From Clarkia xantiana subsp. parviflora (lineage: Eukaryota; Streptophyta; Magnoliopsida; Myrtales; Onagraceae): 64,000 bases of DNA. Below the pieces are notes generated by a model, which ran no database searches, had not been told where the DNA came from, and saw only the letters and a list, made by a program, of their open reading frames with translations. Made by a program: the position numbers and the translations under genes. How positions within the stretch are numbered: the first letter of the stretch is position 1; every line of letters begins with the position of its first letter. This document shows, in pieces, positions 10,273 through 22,577 of the stretch. The DNA lies in the NCBI GenBank assembly GCA_036873135.1, contig JAPTYO010000007.1, positions 24,038,763-24,102,762 of the forward strand, given 5' to 3'.

Positions 10273-10456
10273 TGTTATGAATATATTATGTGGATGTTCA
10301 ATATTATGTGTATATACCATCTCCCTAATTTAGACTTTCCTTGTATTGATTTTACTTCCTCTCCAAGTCTATGTAATCCCTATATAAGGGCCCCTATGTG
10401 TGATAATAAGATCATCCTCAAGTTCCTTCTTCTATTACCTCTCTACTTTCGTAACA
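10273..10456 (+). repeat. 5' LTR of decayed Copia element
   Basis: 184 bp, TG to CA. It contains a TATA-like ctatataag near 10380 followed by the probable transcript start. One mismatch to the 3' copy (g versus t, within that region). Confidence 0.92.
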
Positions 10457-11213
10457 CGTTATCAGCACGAAATCGCTCCAACAAATATTTTGCCAAGTCG
10501 TCAGAAACTAACCGACGTAGACTTCCTTGACGAGTAGATCAGCCATCTCCTAACAGACAAAATTCCCTACTGGTCATTGCTGGAACGCAATTTTGATTTT
10601 CTTCAATTTCTCATACATATTTGAATATCACTTATATGAAAAATCGCTCCCTTTCTTCCGTGTAGTTTACTGATACTAATTGATTTACTTTCTTTCTCTT
10701 TGATGCAAGTGAAAAAAAAAGGGAAAAGGACATCTATGATTGAAGTTGATGATCTAATCCACCAAATATTTGAAAGAATCGACTCCGCAGCTAGCCAATA
10801 TGTGGCATCGACAACTTTTTTTTAAAAAAAAAAAAGAAAAAGGAAGTCATTATTTTATAGTAATTTATGTTAATTGGTTAAAATTATATTAATTATGTGA
10901 TATTTTATATTCTGATTGATGTTATTGCTACGTGCCAACGATAGGTCGGAACGGAATTGGATCCTGACAAATTTAATGGTTTCTGCACATGACATTGGAT
11001 CAAATATATTTTTTTGGCGTATATTTATATGGGTTCGACTAAAATAAACTCGAACTCGAGTTTATTTCAAATCGATTTCTCAGCCATCAGATTATGCATC
11101 TGTAAGAAACACTTTTTATCTCTCCTGAATTCTGATTGATTCTCTCTCATGATCTAATGACTTTATACATACATGTGAAAGGTTGCTTTATTATATTACA
11201 TTATATTTATTAT

Positions 11214-11570
11214 TGATATGCTCCACTCCCTGAAGCGAGTGTAGAGGCACATGAGTTATTATAGAAAAATAGTGTGGCCGAGCACATATGGTTGCTTAAT
11301 GTGAAATATATCAATGTGTAACGATGAAACAAAAATTATATACATCGTCCACTAAATGCTTCGCTCCCTGAAATGAGTGTTGCAATTTATGATTATAATA
11401 AGGATATACCACACTCCCTGAAGTGAGTGTTGTAGTTTGTGATTATAGTTATGATATCCTCTCTACTCCCTGAAGTGAGTATCACATTGTACGATTAATG
11501 ATTTCAATTATAATGTAGTGCACTCACTGAAGTGAGTGTTACATTTTATGAATCTGAAGATTACAATTTT
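11214..11570 (+). repeat. Degenerate palindrome array CACTC-CTGAAG-GAGTG
   Basis: Five dispersed copies of a short inverted repeat of the form ACTCCCTGAAGTGAGT sit inside similar units of roughly 60-120 bp. The last copy, cactcactgaagtgagtg, is a nearly perfect hairpin. They lie in the non-coding interior of the Copia element. Confidence 0.7.
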
Positions 11571-11899
11571 GTTATAGATACAATGGTTGAGATGAAATAA
11601 TTAATAGTTAGCATCATCATGATATCGATAAAGAACGATGATGAATCTCACAAATAAAGAATGCACGAATATAATGCAAAGTCCAATTATTTTGGAATAA
11701 TGATAATTATGAGAAGCGCGGTGACACTAACAGAAAATTGATGATATTATGCAGCGCGAAATTTGATAATTTTATGAAGCGCAAAGACATTAGGCAATGT
11801 TTGGCCTTATTGATAAAAAAAATAAAATGTATTTGCATATATTACTCGTTAATGCCGAGATATTGCGATTACAAAAGATGCATTCTTTGTAATAACGGA

Positions 11900-12440
11900 T
11901 CATGAAGATCCGATATTATGATCCTAAAGATCAAGATTCTGAATATTCATATTTATTTTAAAATTCCGCATTTACAGTTATTTTTTTTTCTTGCATTCCA
12001 TTTACAGTTATCTTTTTATTTATTGCACTGCTTTATATTTATTACATACATATATCCTTATGCTCATTTCATTTCATTATAAAATGATCTTGGAGATCAA
12101 GAGTTATTCAGAAGCTCAAAAAAAAAAAAATGATAATTTTAGGATCCGGAAGATCCTAGAATGTATGAAAAAAGGGATCTGAGACATTGAATTTATGAAA
12201 TAAAGATCTTCTTATATAAGAAAACAAATCATGTATATCATGAATTATTATAAATAAGGGATCCTGAAAATCCCAATAGATCACGAGTTATGAATAAAGG
12301 ATCCCGAAGATCCTAGAAGATCTAGAACTATAAATAAAGGATCTTTAATTATAAACAGAGATCCTGAAGATCCTGAATTATGAACAGAGATCCTAAAGAT
12401 CCTGAATTGTTTAGAATAAATGATCTTGAATGATGAAAAT
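11900..12440 (+). repeat. Array of GGATC-GAAGATCC hairpins
   Basis: About ten copies of a short palindromic word resembling GATCCTGAAGATCC, separated by AT-rich spacers such as gaattatgaaca. Each can fold into a small stem. The array occupies the place where gag/protease sequence would normally lie in a complete element. Confidence 0.7.
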
Positions 12441-13499
12441 GGTATATGAATATCCTAACAGATTTTGAGTTATGAACAAAAGATCTACACATATCAGTTA
12501 AACCAGAAGTTTACTGATACATAAAGGTAAACCAGAAGTTTTACCCATATAATATAATATTTGGCGTGACCGGTTACAGACCATTCCGGATCACTTAAGA
12601 TGCGCAATACATTATTTGGAAGAACCTGAAGATTCTCCATTAATCGTTATGATAATTGCTCTCAAAGGAAAATTCATTATGTGATCATCATCAACTAAGT
12701 CCGAGATAAAATCCCATTGTTTATGGAAATTATAAAGGTGAATATGGGCCCGTTCACCTGCCATGTGGACCGATATATTATTTTAAAAGATGCATCTACA
12801 ATATGGTCGCATGTGCATTAATTATCACGAATTTGCAATAGAAAAATTTCAGATTATGCAATAAATAATGATGATGATATTGAAAGTTTATATTTACTAC
12901 AAGATTCAGACGATTATATGTCTAGATTTGCAGTTTAGCATGAAAGTTACAAAGATCCTCCAATTAAATAGCTAAACTGCCACCAATTAGAGCAAATTGA
13001 GTGTAAATGCATGTTATTATGCAAGCAGCAGTATAATTGCGCATCAAGCTAATTTTAAATGACAGTTCTCCCCATTACAAAAACTTTTAGTCAAGAGACT
13101 AATTCCCCATTTATGAACTTTATAAAGTGCGATATATATTTGAATTGCTCCACCGCAACGCACTAAGATGGGTCTGGAATGTTGGAAAAAATATGTTGGA
13201 TACAAACAATTTATTGGAAACAATGAATGATATTTATTTAAAGCAAGCATTGCTGATTGTTATTGATGAACAACTTTTCCCAACATTAGGGGGAGAAAAG
13301 AAGCAGCAGGCAGAAAAAAAGATTGACTGAAATTTTTTTGTTATTATCTCATTTAGATCCTCGCACAATGATAATATGAACCTGAAGTTCAACGAGATAA
13401 CCATTTTCAGATACTGCCTATTAAGTGATTTTATGAGACCCAGAAAGTCAATTACCGGCTGCAAATGCTCCAATTTAAATGTCCCAGTTGGACAATTTA

Positions 13500-14420
13500 T
13501 AATGAAAAATAAGTCACGCCTGAAGCGTGCGATAATGGTTCCACAGAAATTTTTGAAAGAAGAATGGAGCATGGAAAGAAAAGAAATATAAATATGGTCT
13601 TATTGTGGAGGTGATTTCCCAAAGAATTAAAAACATAACTAAATATGAAACCCCAGAAGTGGTTCAGGTACCTGAAAATAATTACAATAAAAAAAAAAAA
13701 TATCGATGAGTTATGTCGTTAATGGGAAAATGATGGAACCGAGAATATCAAGTTGTCGACAACAGTTTTTTCATGGGTGAAATCATAAAACAAGACGAGG
13801 ATCTTGAGCTCAATATGTTAAACAAGTATTATGATTGGCCAAAGTTTGAAAAGACGCAAGTATTAACATGAAATATGCAGAAGGTGGAAGCCAGTGGATA
13901 CAAATTATTTCCCGCATAAATAAATTGTGTCGTAAGATATGTACGCACAACCTGTGGTACAAATGTTATATGCAAAATCCTGGCAATTATTATATGGATC
14001 ATTTAGTGGAGCAATCACCTTCAAATATATTATTACGTTGGCAGTACATAAAAAGTTTTGAATGCGTCCCACATATGAATTATTTATAGCCTTTTTGGGT
14101 GGCTAATTTGATAGCAAAATTAAAGTGAAAATCCTAGAAGGAATGAAAATGCTAGCATGAAATTTTTTCCAAGAATGTTGAATAATAAATATATTGTACC
14201 ATTATTTTGTATATATGAAGATAATGCAGGTTATATAGCTCGAGTTGAAGATTGTTATATCAAAGAAGACATACAAAACACATCCGCCTCAAGTTATTCT
14301 TCATCCAACGAATTTATTCATATGACTATCTAGCGGATCTTTTCAAGGAGGCTTTATCGACTGCGACATCTGGAATATTGGCGAACATGATTGGATTGCG
14401 TCGACTTAATGAAATTACGT
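13500..14420 (+). pseudogene. Relic of Copia integrase hinge to RNase H
   Basis: Translated fragments in several frames resemble the hinge and RNase H ends of plant Copia polyproteins: an LKR motif, PEVVQVPEN, then DEDLEL and DWPKFEK, and later a THPPQV-type segment followed by a LRDV-type tail. Catalytic reverse-transcriptase motifs are missing, so most of the enzyme has been deleted. No protein can be made. Confidence 0.55.
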
Positions 14421-14460
14421 GATGTCAACATCAGGGGGAGAATCTACACCGCTGGCCGCT

Positions 14461-14617
14461 GCACTCTTTTTCCCTTAGCCAAGGTTTTATCCCATTGGGT
14501 TTTCCTGGTAAGGTTTTTAACGAGGCAGCTTACAAAAGGGATCCATAATTGTGTACTCTTTTTCCTTCACTAGATTTTTATCCCACTGGGTTTTTTCTAG
14601 TAAGGTTTTAACGAGGC
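14461..14617 (+). repeat. Duplicated Copia 3' untranslated motif
   Basis: Two copies (14461-14527 and 14553-14617) of a block containing tttatcccattgggttttc and taaggttttaacgaggca-like sequence. This motif is common upstream of the 3' LTR in plant Copia elements. The tandem pair precedes the polypurine tract. Confidence 0.65.
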
Positions 14618-14647
14618 ATAATACCCTTATGAACATCCAAGGGGGAG

Positions 14648-14831
14648 TGTTATGAATATATTATGTGGATGTTCAATATTATGTGTATATACCATCTCCC
14701 TAATTTAGACTTTCCTTGTATTGATTTTACTTCCTCTCCAAGTCTATGTAATCCCTATATAATGGCCCCTATGTGTGATAATAAGATCATCCTCAAGTTC
14801 CTTCTTCTATTACCTCTCTACTTTCGTAACA
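14648..14831 (+). repeat. 3' LTR of decayed Copia element
   Basis: Direct repeat of 10273-10456 with one substitution. It is preceded by the polypurine tract and followed by the target duplication gaaga. Confidence 0.92.
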
Positions 14832-14836
14832 GAAGA

Positions 14837-16505
14837 TTATTAGTTGGTGGATTATTAGTCTTGTTATTATAATAGCAGCCACTTATAATATTAGTAGAGG
14901 CATATCTATCAATTATATATTTTTTTGTCAGATAGAGTTTCATTATTATGCATATATCGCTTATATTACATGCACTTCATATATATATATATTATCAATG
15001 TATAATGAACACTAATTATTAACACATATGTCGCACGTAAATTGATATCATTTAACTTTAATATATATATATATTATAAATTTTTAGTATGATTACATTT
15101 ATAATTAACCTTAATACAATCGCAAACTGAATTGTTGCGAGAAAAGAATCAGGTAGTAAAGAAAAATAATATAATCTAATTAAAAATTATAGAAATAGAA
15201 GATGACAATTCATTACCAAATTAACTAATATTCTCCATCACTATACTAAATTAGTATTACATATTAAATATAGATTTATGTATTTATGATTAGATTTGTC
15301 AATAAATCACGGTTCAAGAGCATGATAAAGGTTATTGGCGACTTTGTATCTAACTCATAAGTTTGAAGAGTCAAGAGTCAAGACTATACTAAACATATAC
15401 TTAACCATATATAGTTATCAAAAGACTAATTTTGGCATCTATGAACATAACTAAACATTTTTTATCCAAATTTTATACCAAAACACAACCAAACAAAAAA
15501 TCAATTTACCGTTAAAAGAAAATTCAAATCGCTAAAATTTAAAGTTTCTACTTGATTGTGCCTTAATTGTTTATTGAATAGACTAACAAAAGAGTTAAAT
15601 TCATACTTAAAGTCCATAAATATTCAATGAATTGCGGGTTCTTTGTAAGGTTGAGTTTTAAGAACCATGTTCAGCCCAAATTTTAACTTGTTATAGGTTG
15701 TTAAGTGAATGATCTATCGATATAAAAAATCTCAACATGTATCAAAATTGCATGGATTGAGTACATATCTTCCATTTGAGGTGACTCAAATTGATAAATA
15801 ATATGTATATTGGATTGATAAGCTAATAGTAACTTACGTAACGTGTTAGTTAAACGACCTTAACAAAAAAAAAATAACGGAATTCATTTAAATGAAAAAT
15901 TTAGTAATATTAGTAAATACAAAAAAGTGTCTAAAAATATATTATGGACCAAAGCATCCATTTTGTAAAATTTAGTAATATATTTTATCCTAATAATAAA
16001 AATGAAAATGTGCAAGTATGAGGTATAAGGGTGATGATGCACTTCTTTGTGATCTAGTGATTGAGTGCGTTCCCTCCTATACGGTTTGACCTCGGGATCA
16101 CAAATCTAAATCACTACGATGACATGATTCAAATCATTTTATGGGAAAAGGAGGACTAGTGCCAAATGGGTCGGCCTCTTAACTATATTAGGTTGCTGGT
16201 GGTGCTACGTTGATGGTGTAAGTGTATACGTTGTTTGTTCAAACATATGATACGCTAAAGAATGAACAGGTGAGCCCTAACATTACGTAACGGGATGAGT
16301 CTATAGTCGTCACTACTACCTCACTACCAAAAGGCACCACACCTAGCACATTTATGGCTAAATAAATTCAAGTATATATCACAATTTTTTTAATAATATT
16401 ATCTAATTTTGAATATTGTTATAAAATCGCCATAATTTTTATATTTTACTCTGATTTATGAACAGTTTTTATGTGCAAATAAATGTGAAGAGATTTTAAA
16501 AATAT
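14837..16505. other. AT-rich intergenic spacer
   Basis: No gene, transposon ends or convincing ORF seen. It contains short AT microsatellites and A/T tracts. Confidence 0.5.
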
Positions 16506-16513
16506 ATGGTATC

Positions 16514-18129
16514 TAGGGCTGGGCATGGTTCGGTTCTGGGCCGAACCGGTTCAGAACCGAACCAGAACCAGATTTAAGGTTCAGCCGGTTTTCTATACCT
16601 GGCATGAACCAAACTGGATTCACGAGTCCAGAACCAAACCATGGCAGAACCGGTTCAAAACCGGTTCTGAACTTTTTTTTTTTGCTTCAAACCTTTTTTT
16701 ATTTAAAGTTCTAATTACGCACCAAATTCGATAATAGACGAACAATTCATAAACTTTAAAAATATAAAGATAACCAATCACTTCAACATAGATAGTATGG
16801 AAATCTAAATTCCAAACAATCTGATAATATAAGTTGAAATATTTAAAGCATAAATCTTGAGACTTCCACCGGTTCTCAAGAGGCGACATGCGTAGCTCAA
16901 ACGTCAATAGTGCAACAAATCTATGAAAGAAAAATAAATAAAAAGAGTTAGTATATGAAGTAAGTTAATCATGAATAAAACATAACTGTCTTGAGATTTA
17001 TTTTTTACCAAATCTGACTTGATTTCACCGAACAAATTTAGGTACCGAACTGAACCCCGGTTATGTTGAACTGAACTCCAGTTTCTGTTGAAATAAACCG
17101 AGTTCAGTTCTGTTAAACTGAACTAGGTTCAGTTCAACAGAACTGAACCGAGTTCTGCAGAACTGAACCGAGTTCTGCAGAACTGAACCGAGTTCTGCAG
17201 AACTGAATTGGGTTCAGTTCTGTTGAACTGAACTGAACCCACTTCAGTTTTGGAACTGAACCGAGTTCTGCAGAACTCAACTGAACCCAGTTCAGTTCTG
17301 CAGAACTCGGTTCAATTCTGTTGAACTGAACTGAACCCAGTCCAGTTCTGTTGAACTGAACTGAACCTAGTTCTGTTGAACTGAACCTAGTTCAGTTCAA
17401 CAGAACTGAACTGAACCCTGTTCAGTTCTGTTGAACTGAACTGAACCCAGTTCAGTTCTGTTGAATTGAACTGGGTTCAGTTCTGTTGACAGAACTGAAC
17501 CAAGTTCTGCAGAACTGAACTGAACCCAATTCAGTTCTGCAGAACTCGGTTCAGTTATGTTGAACTGAACTAAACCCAGTTAAGTGTTCAACAGAACTGA
17601 ATCCGGTTCAGTTCTCGAACTGAACTGAGCCGTCGACGAACCTAAAATAAAAAATTCATCAAAAAATCGTTGTTGGTGATCCGAACGAGGAAGGCATTAT
17701 TAAATTGTATCAATTGAAAGAAACGGATGGATTCAAACTCATTTAACGAAATCCTACAAAAACAATAAACGCTATAGGAAGTTAGAATTTAGGAACTCAC
17801 CGTATCAAATTGGACTAGGCAAAACTCGCCGGCGATGTGGTGGACGAAGGATGGAGGTCCGGCGGGAGTGGCAGCGGCAGTTCTTCAGGAGTGGCCCTGC
17901 AATTTTTTTTTACTGGACTGAGGATCGGCTGTAATTAGGAGCGGCATAGGGTTAATAATTTTTTTTTAACAACCGGTTCTGAACCTGTTCTGAACCAGCT
18001 GAGAACCGCTCCTAATATATATATTAAAAACCAAACCATATACAAACCGGTTCGGCCAGAACCGGTTCTAGCCGGTTCAGTTCCGGTTCTGGTTCGGTTC
18101 AACCGAACCAGTTTTTTTGCCCAGCCCTA
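16514..18129. mobile_element. hAT-like non-autonomous element with GGTTC/GAACC repeats
   Basis: A perfect 12-bp terminal inverted repeat, TAGGGCTGGGCA, is flanked by a perfect 8-bp duplication, atggtatc (16506-16513 and 18130-18137). Both ends carry dense GGTTC/GAACC words. There is no transposase. Near the right side (about 17810-17920) is a GC-richer patch, possibly captured sequence, that I cannot identify. The element shares its TAGGG-CTG type of end with the one at 506-1380, but its subterminal word differs. Confidence 0.87.
17041..17640. repeat. GAACTGAAC / GTTCAGTTC palindromic array
   Basis: About 600 bp built almost entirely from gttcagttctgttgaac-like inverted units of 20-30 bp. 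Neighbouring copies are complementary and can form long snap-back structures. It lies within the hAT-like element. Confidence 0.85.
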
Positions 18130-18137
18130 ATGGTATC

Positions 18138-19026
18138 ATATATTTCTAACTTATATACGTTACTGTAAAAATAATTAATCATAAATAAAAAATATTGTCT
18201 AATATATTAAATTCCTTGCAAAGTGTGGTTTCATTACATTATATGCTTTTTTTCTTCTTCTTTAATTTTATAGTATAGTAAAATGCCTTCTGTTACATGC
18301 AAAAGGGACACGATATATGGGAACTTCCTTTTGAAGATATGCTATCTATTAGAATGACATGAAAAATTATTGGCCTCAATGTTAACATTAATTAACTCAA
18401 CTAAAATTTGATAAGTGTTTGGCCAAAAAAATATTGATAAGTGACATATTAATATTTATGGTTTAATACATCTTATCCTATAAGTTAAGGGGTGTGCTAA
18501 ATTGAAATTAACGGTTGGTTATTTCATCTTATCTTATAAGTTAAGGGGTTTATTTCTTTCGGATGTATTATATCTTATGATCTAACAGTTGATAAATTGA
18601 ATCATATGTATCTAAAAATTCTATTAAACGGAACATAAACTCATTTAGCTTAACCATTTAAGTTGATAAATTGCTGTCGACATCTAAACTTCTTAAATAG
18701 CTACTCTTCCCACATGAGTGGCTAGAAATATACATACCAGATATAAATTATAATTGGCCATTATTATTCATAAATAATTGTACTTTCCGGTCCCATATTA
18801 TATATATATATATATATTTGTCCATCAACACGTCGCGATCTATACGACAAAGCACATACCATATGTAGCTGATAATTGATGTTACAATATATATGAATCT
18901 TATGGTGATTACGCTATATAGGCTATAAATAAATCGTCGATGTGATTCGCCTGTCCACTTAAATGGTTGAGCTAATAGTCGTAATTCAACTCAATGTCCA
19001 CAAGCGCATGAATATCAAGATATAAC

Positions 19027-19074
<48 letters not shown>

Positions 19075-20392
19075 TAATATTCACCCAATTTATATGAGTT
19101 TGTGTTTCGTTGAATCGGATTCTCAAATATTTTTTTTGTATTTAAATAGTCGAACCAAGTAACGACATAACTTATTTTTATCTTTAGCGATTGTGTAAAT
19201 TGTCGGATATAGTGTAGAAATTTAGAGTATAAAACAAATGTTTAAGCTAATAGGTAGTAAAACCAAGTTATGGTTCGTGCATTTTCCCTTTAATAATTAA
19301 CTATCGGCTAGGTTCCAAGATTGTATAGTATACGTTTAGATCTTATAGGTGACGATTATATTTTGTAATCAGTGATCAACAAACCACATATAACTATTCT
19401 CGTTATATATACTTTAAAGTTTTAACGGTTTGTAAGCGCATAACCGCCAAGACACTTGATGCGACTCCAGGACCCCATGGTCCGACAGAGGCCCTGACCG
19501 CCGTTACGTCGAAAAAGCTAAAGTGCTATGAGACAAATAACAGAAAATGATATACAGTCTTCACTGTGTCACGGTTCAATTATGGTTCGAATGTGCCTGA
19601 ATTAGTAATGGGTATGGAACCGGTCTAATACGGACCGGCTACGACTCAAATTGGAACTATTTTAAACTGTTCCGGTTCAAAGCGAACTCAGTCTGGTCCA
19701 AAATCAGTCTGGATCGTTTTTTATGAAGATTTACCAAAAATAAAAACAAAATTAAAAACCAGTCCATAACCACTTCCAATCCAGTCCAAAAAAGAACCGA
19801 TTTTACTAAAACATATTAACAGATTTTTATATGGTGTACACCTTATATGGTGTTCCAAACGGTCTGGTTCAGAATCAATCCAGTCAAATCTTTTTATATT
19901 CATTCGATCTTTTAGAGATTGTGGCCGACGATTTTTTTTTTTTTTTTTTTTGCCGAAAAAGGATTACCTAAGTGGACATTTGTAAGTACTTAGTGCCTTT
20001 GGGAAAAATAATAAATAAATAAAAAATGCTACAATTTATTTATTTTTGTGAGAAATACCCTTTCAGCCAATGAATTTGTGATATACAAAAAGTGACTAAT
20101 ACATATATAGGTGTTACAAATTCATTAATTGAAAGGACACCAACTATTTACTACGTATTAAGTCGATGTCAATCAGAAATTTGTATTTCCCTATTTCAGC
20201 AGTTTCCATATCGGGTGTATGCACTACTAACTAAGTACTACTGATTATATGTGTGGGTCATGGATGGTTTGTCGGATACTGAATCTTACTGAATTTAAAT
20301 AATAAATAAACACAGCATTTATTATATATATTGTACTGTTGACTGTTGAGCAAAAATAGGTCAGTATTTTATTTTATATTTATAAGAAAATG
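18138..20392. other. AT-rich intergenic spacer with TE debris
   Basis: No gene seen. It includes a perfect AT dinucleotide run (19029-19072) and two copies of a tataagttaagggg-containing segment near 18475-18545. The stretch at 19598-19905 has GGAACCGG/GGTTC words resembling a broken hAT-like element, but no matched ends. Confidence 0.45.
19029..19072. repeat. (AT)n microsatellite
   Basis: Uninterrupted AT dinucleotide run of about 22 units. Confidence 0.95.
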
Positions 20393-20722
20393 GTTCTAGA
20401 TATGGGTGGCAATTTGTGTCATATCATGTATATTTGTATATATATTTGTATTGTGTCACTCTATTTGTGTCGTGTAAAAATATGTTCAACTTATTCTTGT
20501 ATTGTGTCGTACTTATGTAATCAAATTATCATTTTGTATTTGTATGATATACTTATGACATGGGAATTGTTGCATCAGGAAATTTAATGATACAAATATT
20601 ACATCTAAGCCAAAACTTATACTAATGTTATAAAAAGATCTAATTTCATCCAAAATCATATTTTGACAAATATATTCAAATTAACGAAAAACTTATATTT
20701 TAATAAAATAATAAATTCTAAT

Positions 20723-21478
20723 TGTTGGGTTAATATTAAGGAGGATAGGCTAAAGGAAAATCGAGGATGTCTGAGTCGGGGATATTTATGATAGCATGAT
20801 TGACATGTCCCATTCCTGTTGACCCAAAAGGTTCAGGTATGCTATCATCGCGTGCTTCATACTACGCGTGCCATGTACGACCACGTGGTCACAGCTCGGT
20901 TGTGCTAAGAAAAGAATCCTCGTGATTCTGGCGGGCGCAAACTTCTTCACCTCGAGCGTGTGATTGATCCCGGGAGCCTTATGAAGAGGCACCCAAAGTA
21001 TCCTTATGGACTTAGAACTCATACCTAAGGTCAGGCTCAATGCTCGCTTCCCGGCGTACGAGCGTAGTGCTGAACAAAAAGGCCCAGTGACCACGTCTTT
21101 GGAAACCGGTTGGGTTTGCCTAAGGGTATGAGCGATGGGGGTGGTCAAGTTCACATGTAATTCACCGATTCTTGTATTCACTAGGTGGCCACCAGCCGGA
21201 TATTAGTTGAAGGTTGTGAATACTTGTACGGAAGCCTTGGAGAAGTGTTTCTATGTGGAAACTAGGCAAATGGAGAATTAGCAGTTGACCTAGGATACAG
21301 CGCGGTCCAATATGAAATGTTGTTTATAACATGTTGATTGGAGAAAAGGGAATCAACGTTCCGCGGGCGCTACAATACTCCTAACAGATGATTAGCACGA
21401 TGCTCGTCGTATTCGTCGGTCGCACGGCAAACCTCGTATGAACTATTCGGAAGCACGGAGCAAATCAAAGGGGAGAAA
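20723..21478. other. GC-richer unidentified retroelement segment
   Basis: GC content is visibly higher than in the surroundings. A 131-residue open frame on the minus strand (20786-21181) shows no motif I recognise. A purine tract, aaaggggagaaa, ends at 21478, directly before a TGTTGATG LTR-like start, so this may be the 3' internal part of a plus-strand Copia element. Confidence 0.35.
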
Positions 21479-22128
21479 TGTTGATGCGGATTTGGACAAC
21501 AATACATTAACAGGCACCCTCCCATTCCGGCGAGTGGGAGCTGTAAGCATATGGTGATGGGCGCCGTAATTGGTAGCCCATAATATGTATAGTTTACCTA
21601 ATGAACTTGGGTAAATGTCACATTAGGGTAATTGGGCTAGACCCAAATCTCAATTGACATGGGATGATTAGGCCTCCCAAATACATTGGCTGGCCGAAAT
21701 ATTTAGGTGGGGTAAAGTGGACTTTTGTCCACTTTACTTCTCCTATAAATAAGAGGTGTTAGGGAATATTTTAGGGTTAATCATAATTCCCTCACAAGAG
21801 TGTTTTATAGAGAAAAACCTCCTCCCACACCTTGAAGTTTCGGCCGAACCATACCTACACCAAGGGTGTGCCAAATTGCCTTCGAGCAACTCTCCAAAGA
21901 TTTGTCCCCGTGTCAAGAATTGATCTGAGGCTTTGCTGTAGAGCTAACGCCACGTAGGGCTTCTTTCACAAGAACCTCTACGGGTTCCGATCGAGAACTC
22001 CCTCGTACAAAGGATCTTGAACTACGGTAACTGTTGAGGTATGTGTAACTCTTCCGCTGCGTAATTTTGATTACATGCACGTAACATGTTTTAGTGTTTC
22101 CGCTGTGATTACTCCCCGTAATCTAACA
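21479..22128 (+). repeat. Probable isolated LTR of a Copia element
   Basis: Starts TGTTGATGC after a polypurine tract and ends AATCTAACA. It has a TATA-like tataaata (21744-21751) in the expected position and a leader ending in the ttccgctg-type sequence common near Copia LTR ends. I find no partner LTR or matching 5-bp flanks, so one end may be truncated. Confidence 0.5.
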
Positions 22129-22577
22129 CTTACTCCACCAGGTAGGTCCCGTCTCCAAGATCCACGTCTTATGGCTCCAAACCAAGCTGAGCGCACCATA
22201 TGGCTACGAGCTAAAAAGTTGGTCGCACTCGCACCCATCCACATACTAGTTGGGTGTAAGTTTCAGTCACGCTACAGAAGTTTCAGCTCCCGTCCCCATC
22301 ACTCCCCGATGTTGTAGATCTGCTTCGAGTATAGTACTAGCAAATGACTTCCAGAAGAAGCCAACTCATTTCCACTGAACTTGGTGGTAGAGAATAGAAG
22401 CGGTGGAAACGTAAAAAAACTCCAAGTTTGCACGTCTTTACGATTCTACCTCTGTTTCTAAACAGATGACGACCCTAGTTCCGAGTTAACTCGTTTTAGT
22501 AGTTAAAGTTGTAAATACGTATGTTTTTACGCCTTAAAAATAAGTTTTTGACTACATAGGGCTGGTCGTCTACCTTC

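Larger units (their letters stand above)
10273..14831 (+). mobile_element. Copia-derived LTR retrotransposon with decayed interior
   Basis: Two 184-bp LTRs (TGTTATG to CGTAACA) differ at one position. They are flanked by a perfect 5-bp duplication, gaaga (10268-10272 and 14832-14836). The 5' LTR is followed by CGTTATCAGCACGAAATC, a primer-site-region sequence I associate with short-LTR plant Copia elements. A purine tract, AAGGGGGAG, abuts the 3' LTR. The 4.2-kb interior has no ORF longer than about 75 residues, but Copia relics are visible in broken frames: an integrase/RT hinge (LKR...PEVVQVPEN, then KQDEDLEL and DWPKFEK, 13500-13870) and an RNase H end (14276-14420). The mismatch between young LTRs and a ruined interior points to mobilisation in trans. 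Confidence 0.9.

Noticed and set aside
11214..12440. Regularly spaced palindromes as a CRISPR array
   Set aside because: Units and spacers vary widely in length and sequence, and they lie inside a plant Copia element.
19598..19905. GGAACCGG/GGTTC-rich stretch as another hAT element
   Set aside because: No matching terminal repeats or 8-bp duplication could be found, so it is only noted as debris.
20786..21181. 131-residue minus-strand ORF
   Set aside because: Sits in retroelement-like DNA, shows no domain I recognise and has no splice or neighbour support. Kept only as an unidentified segment.
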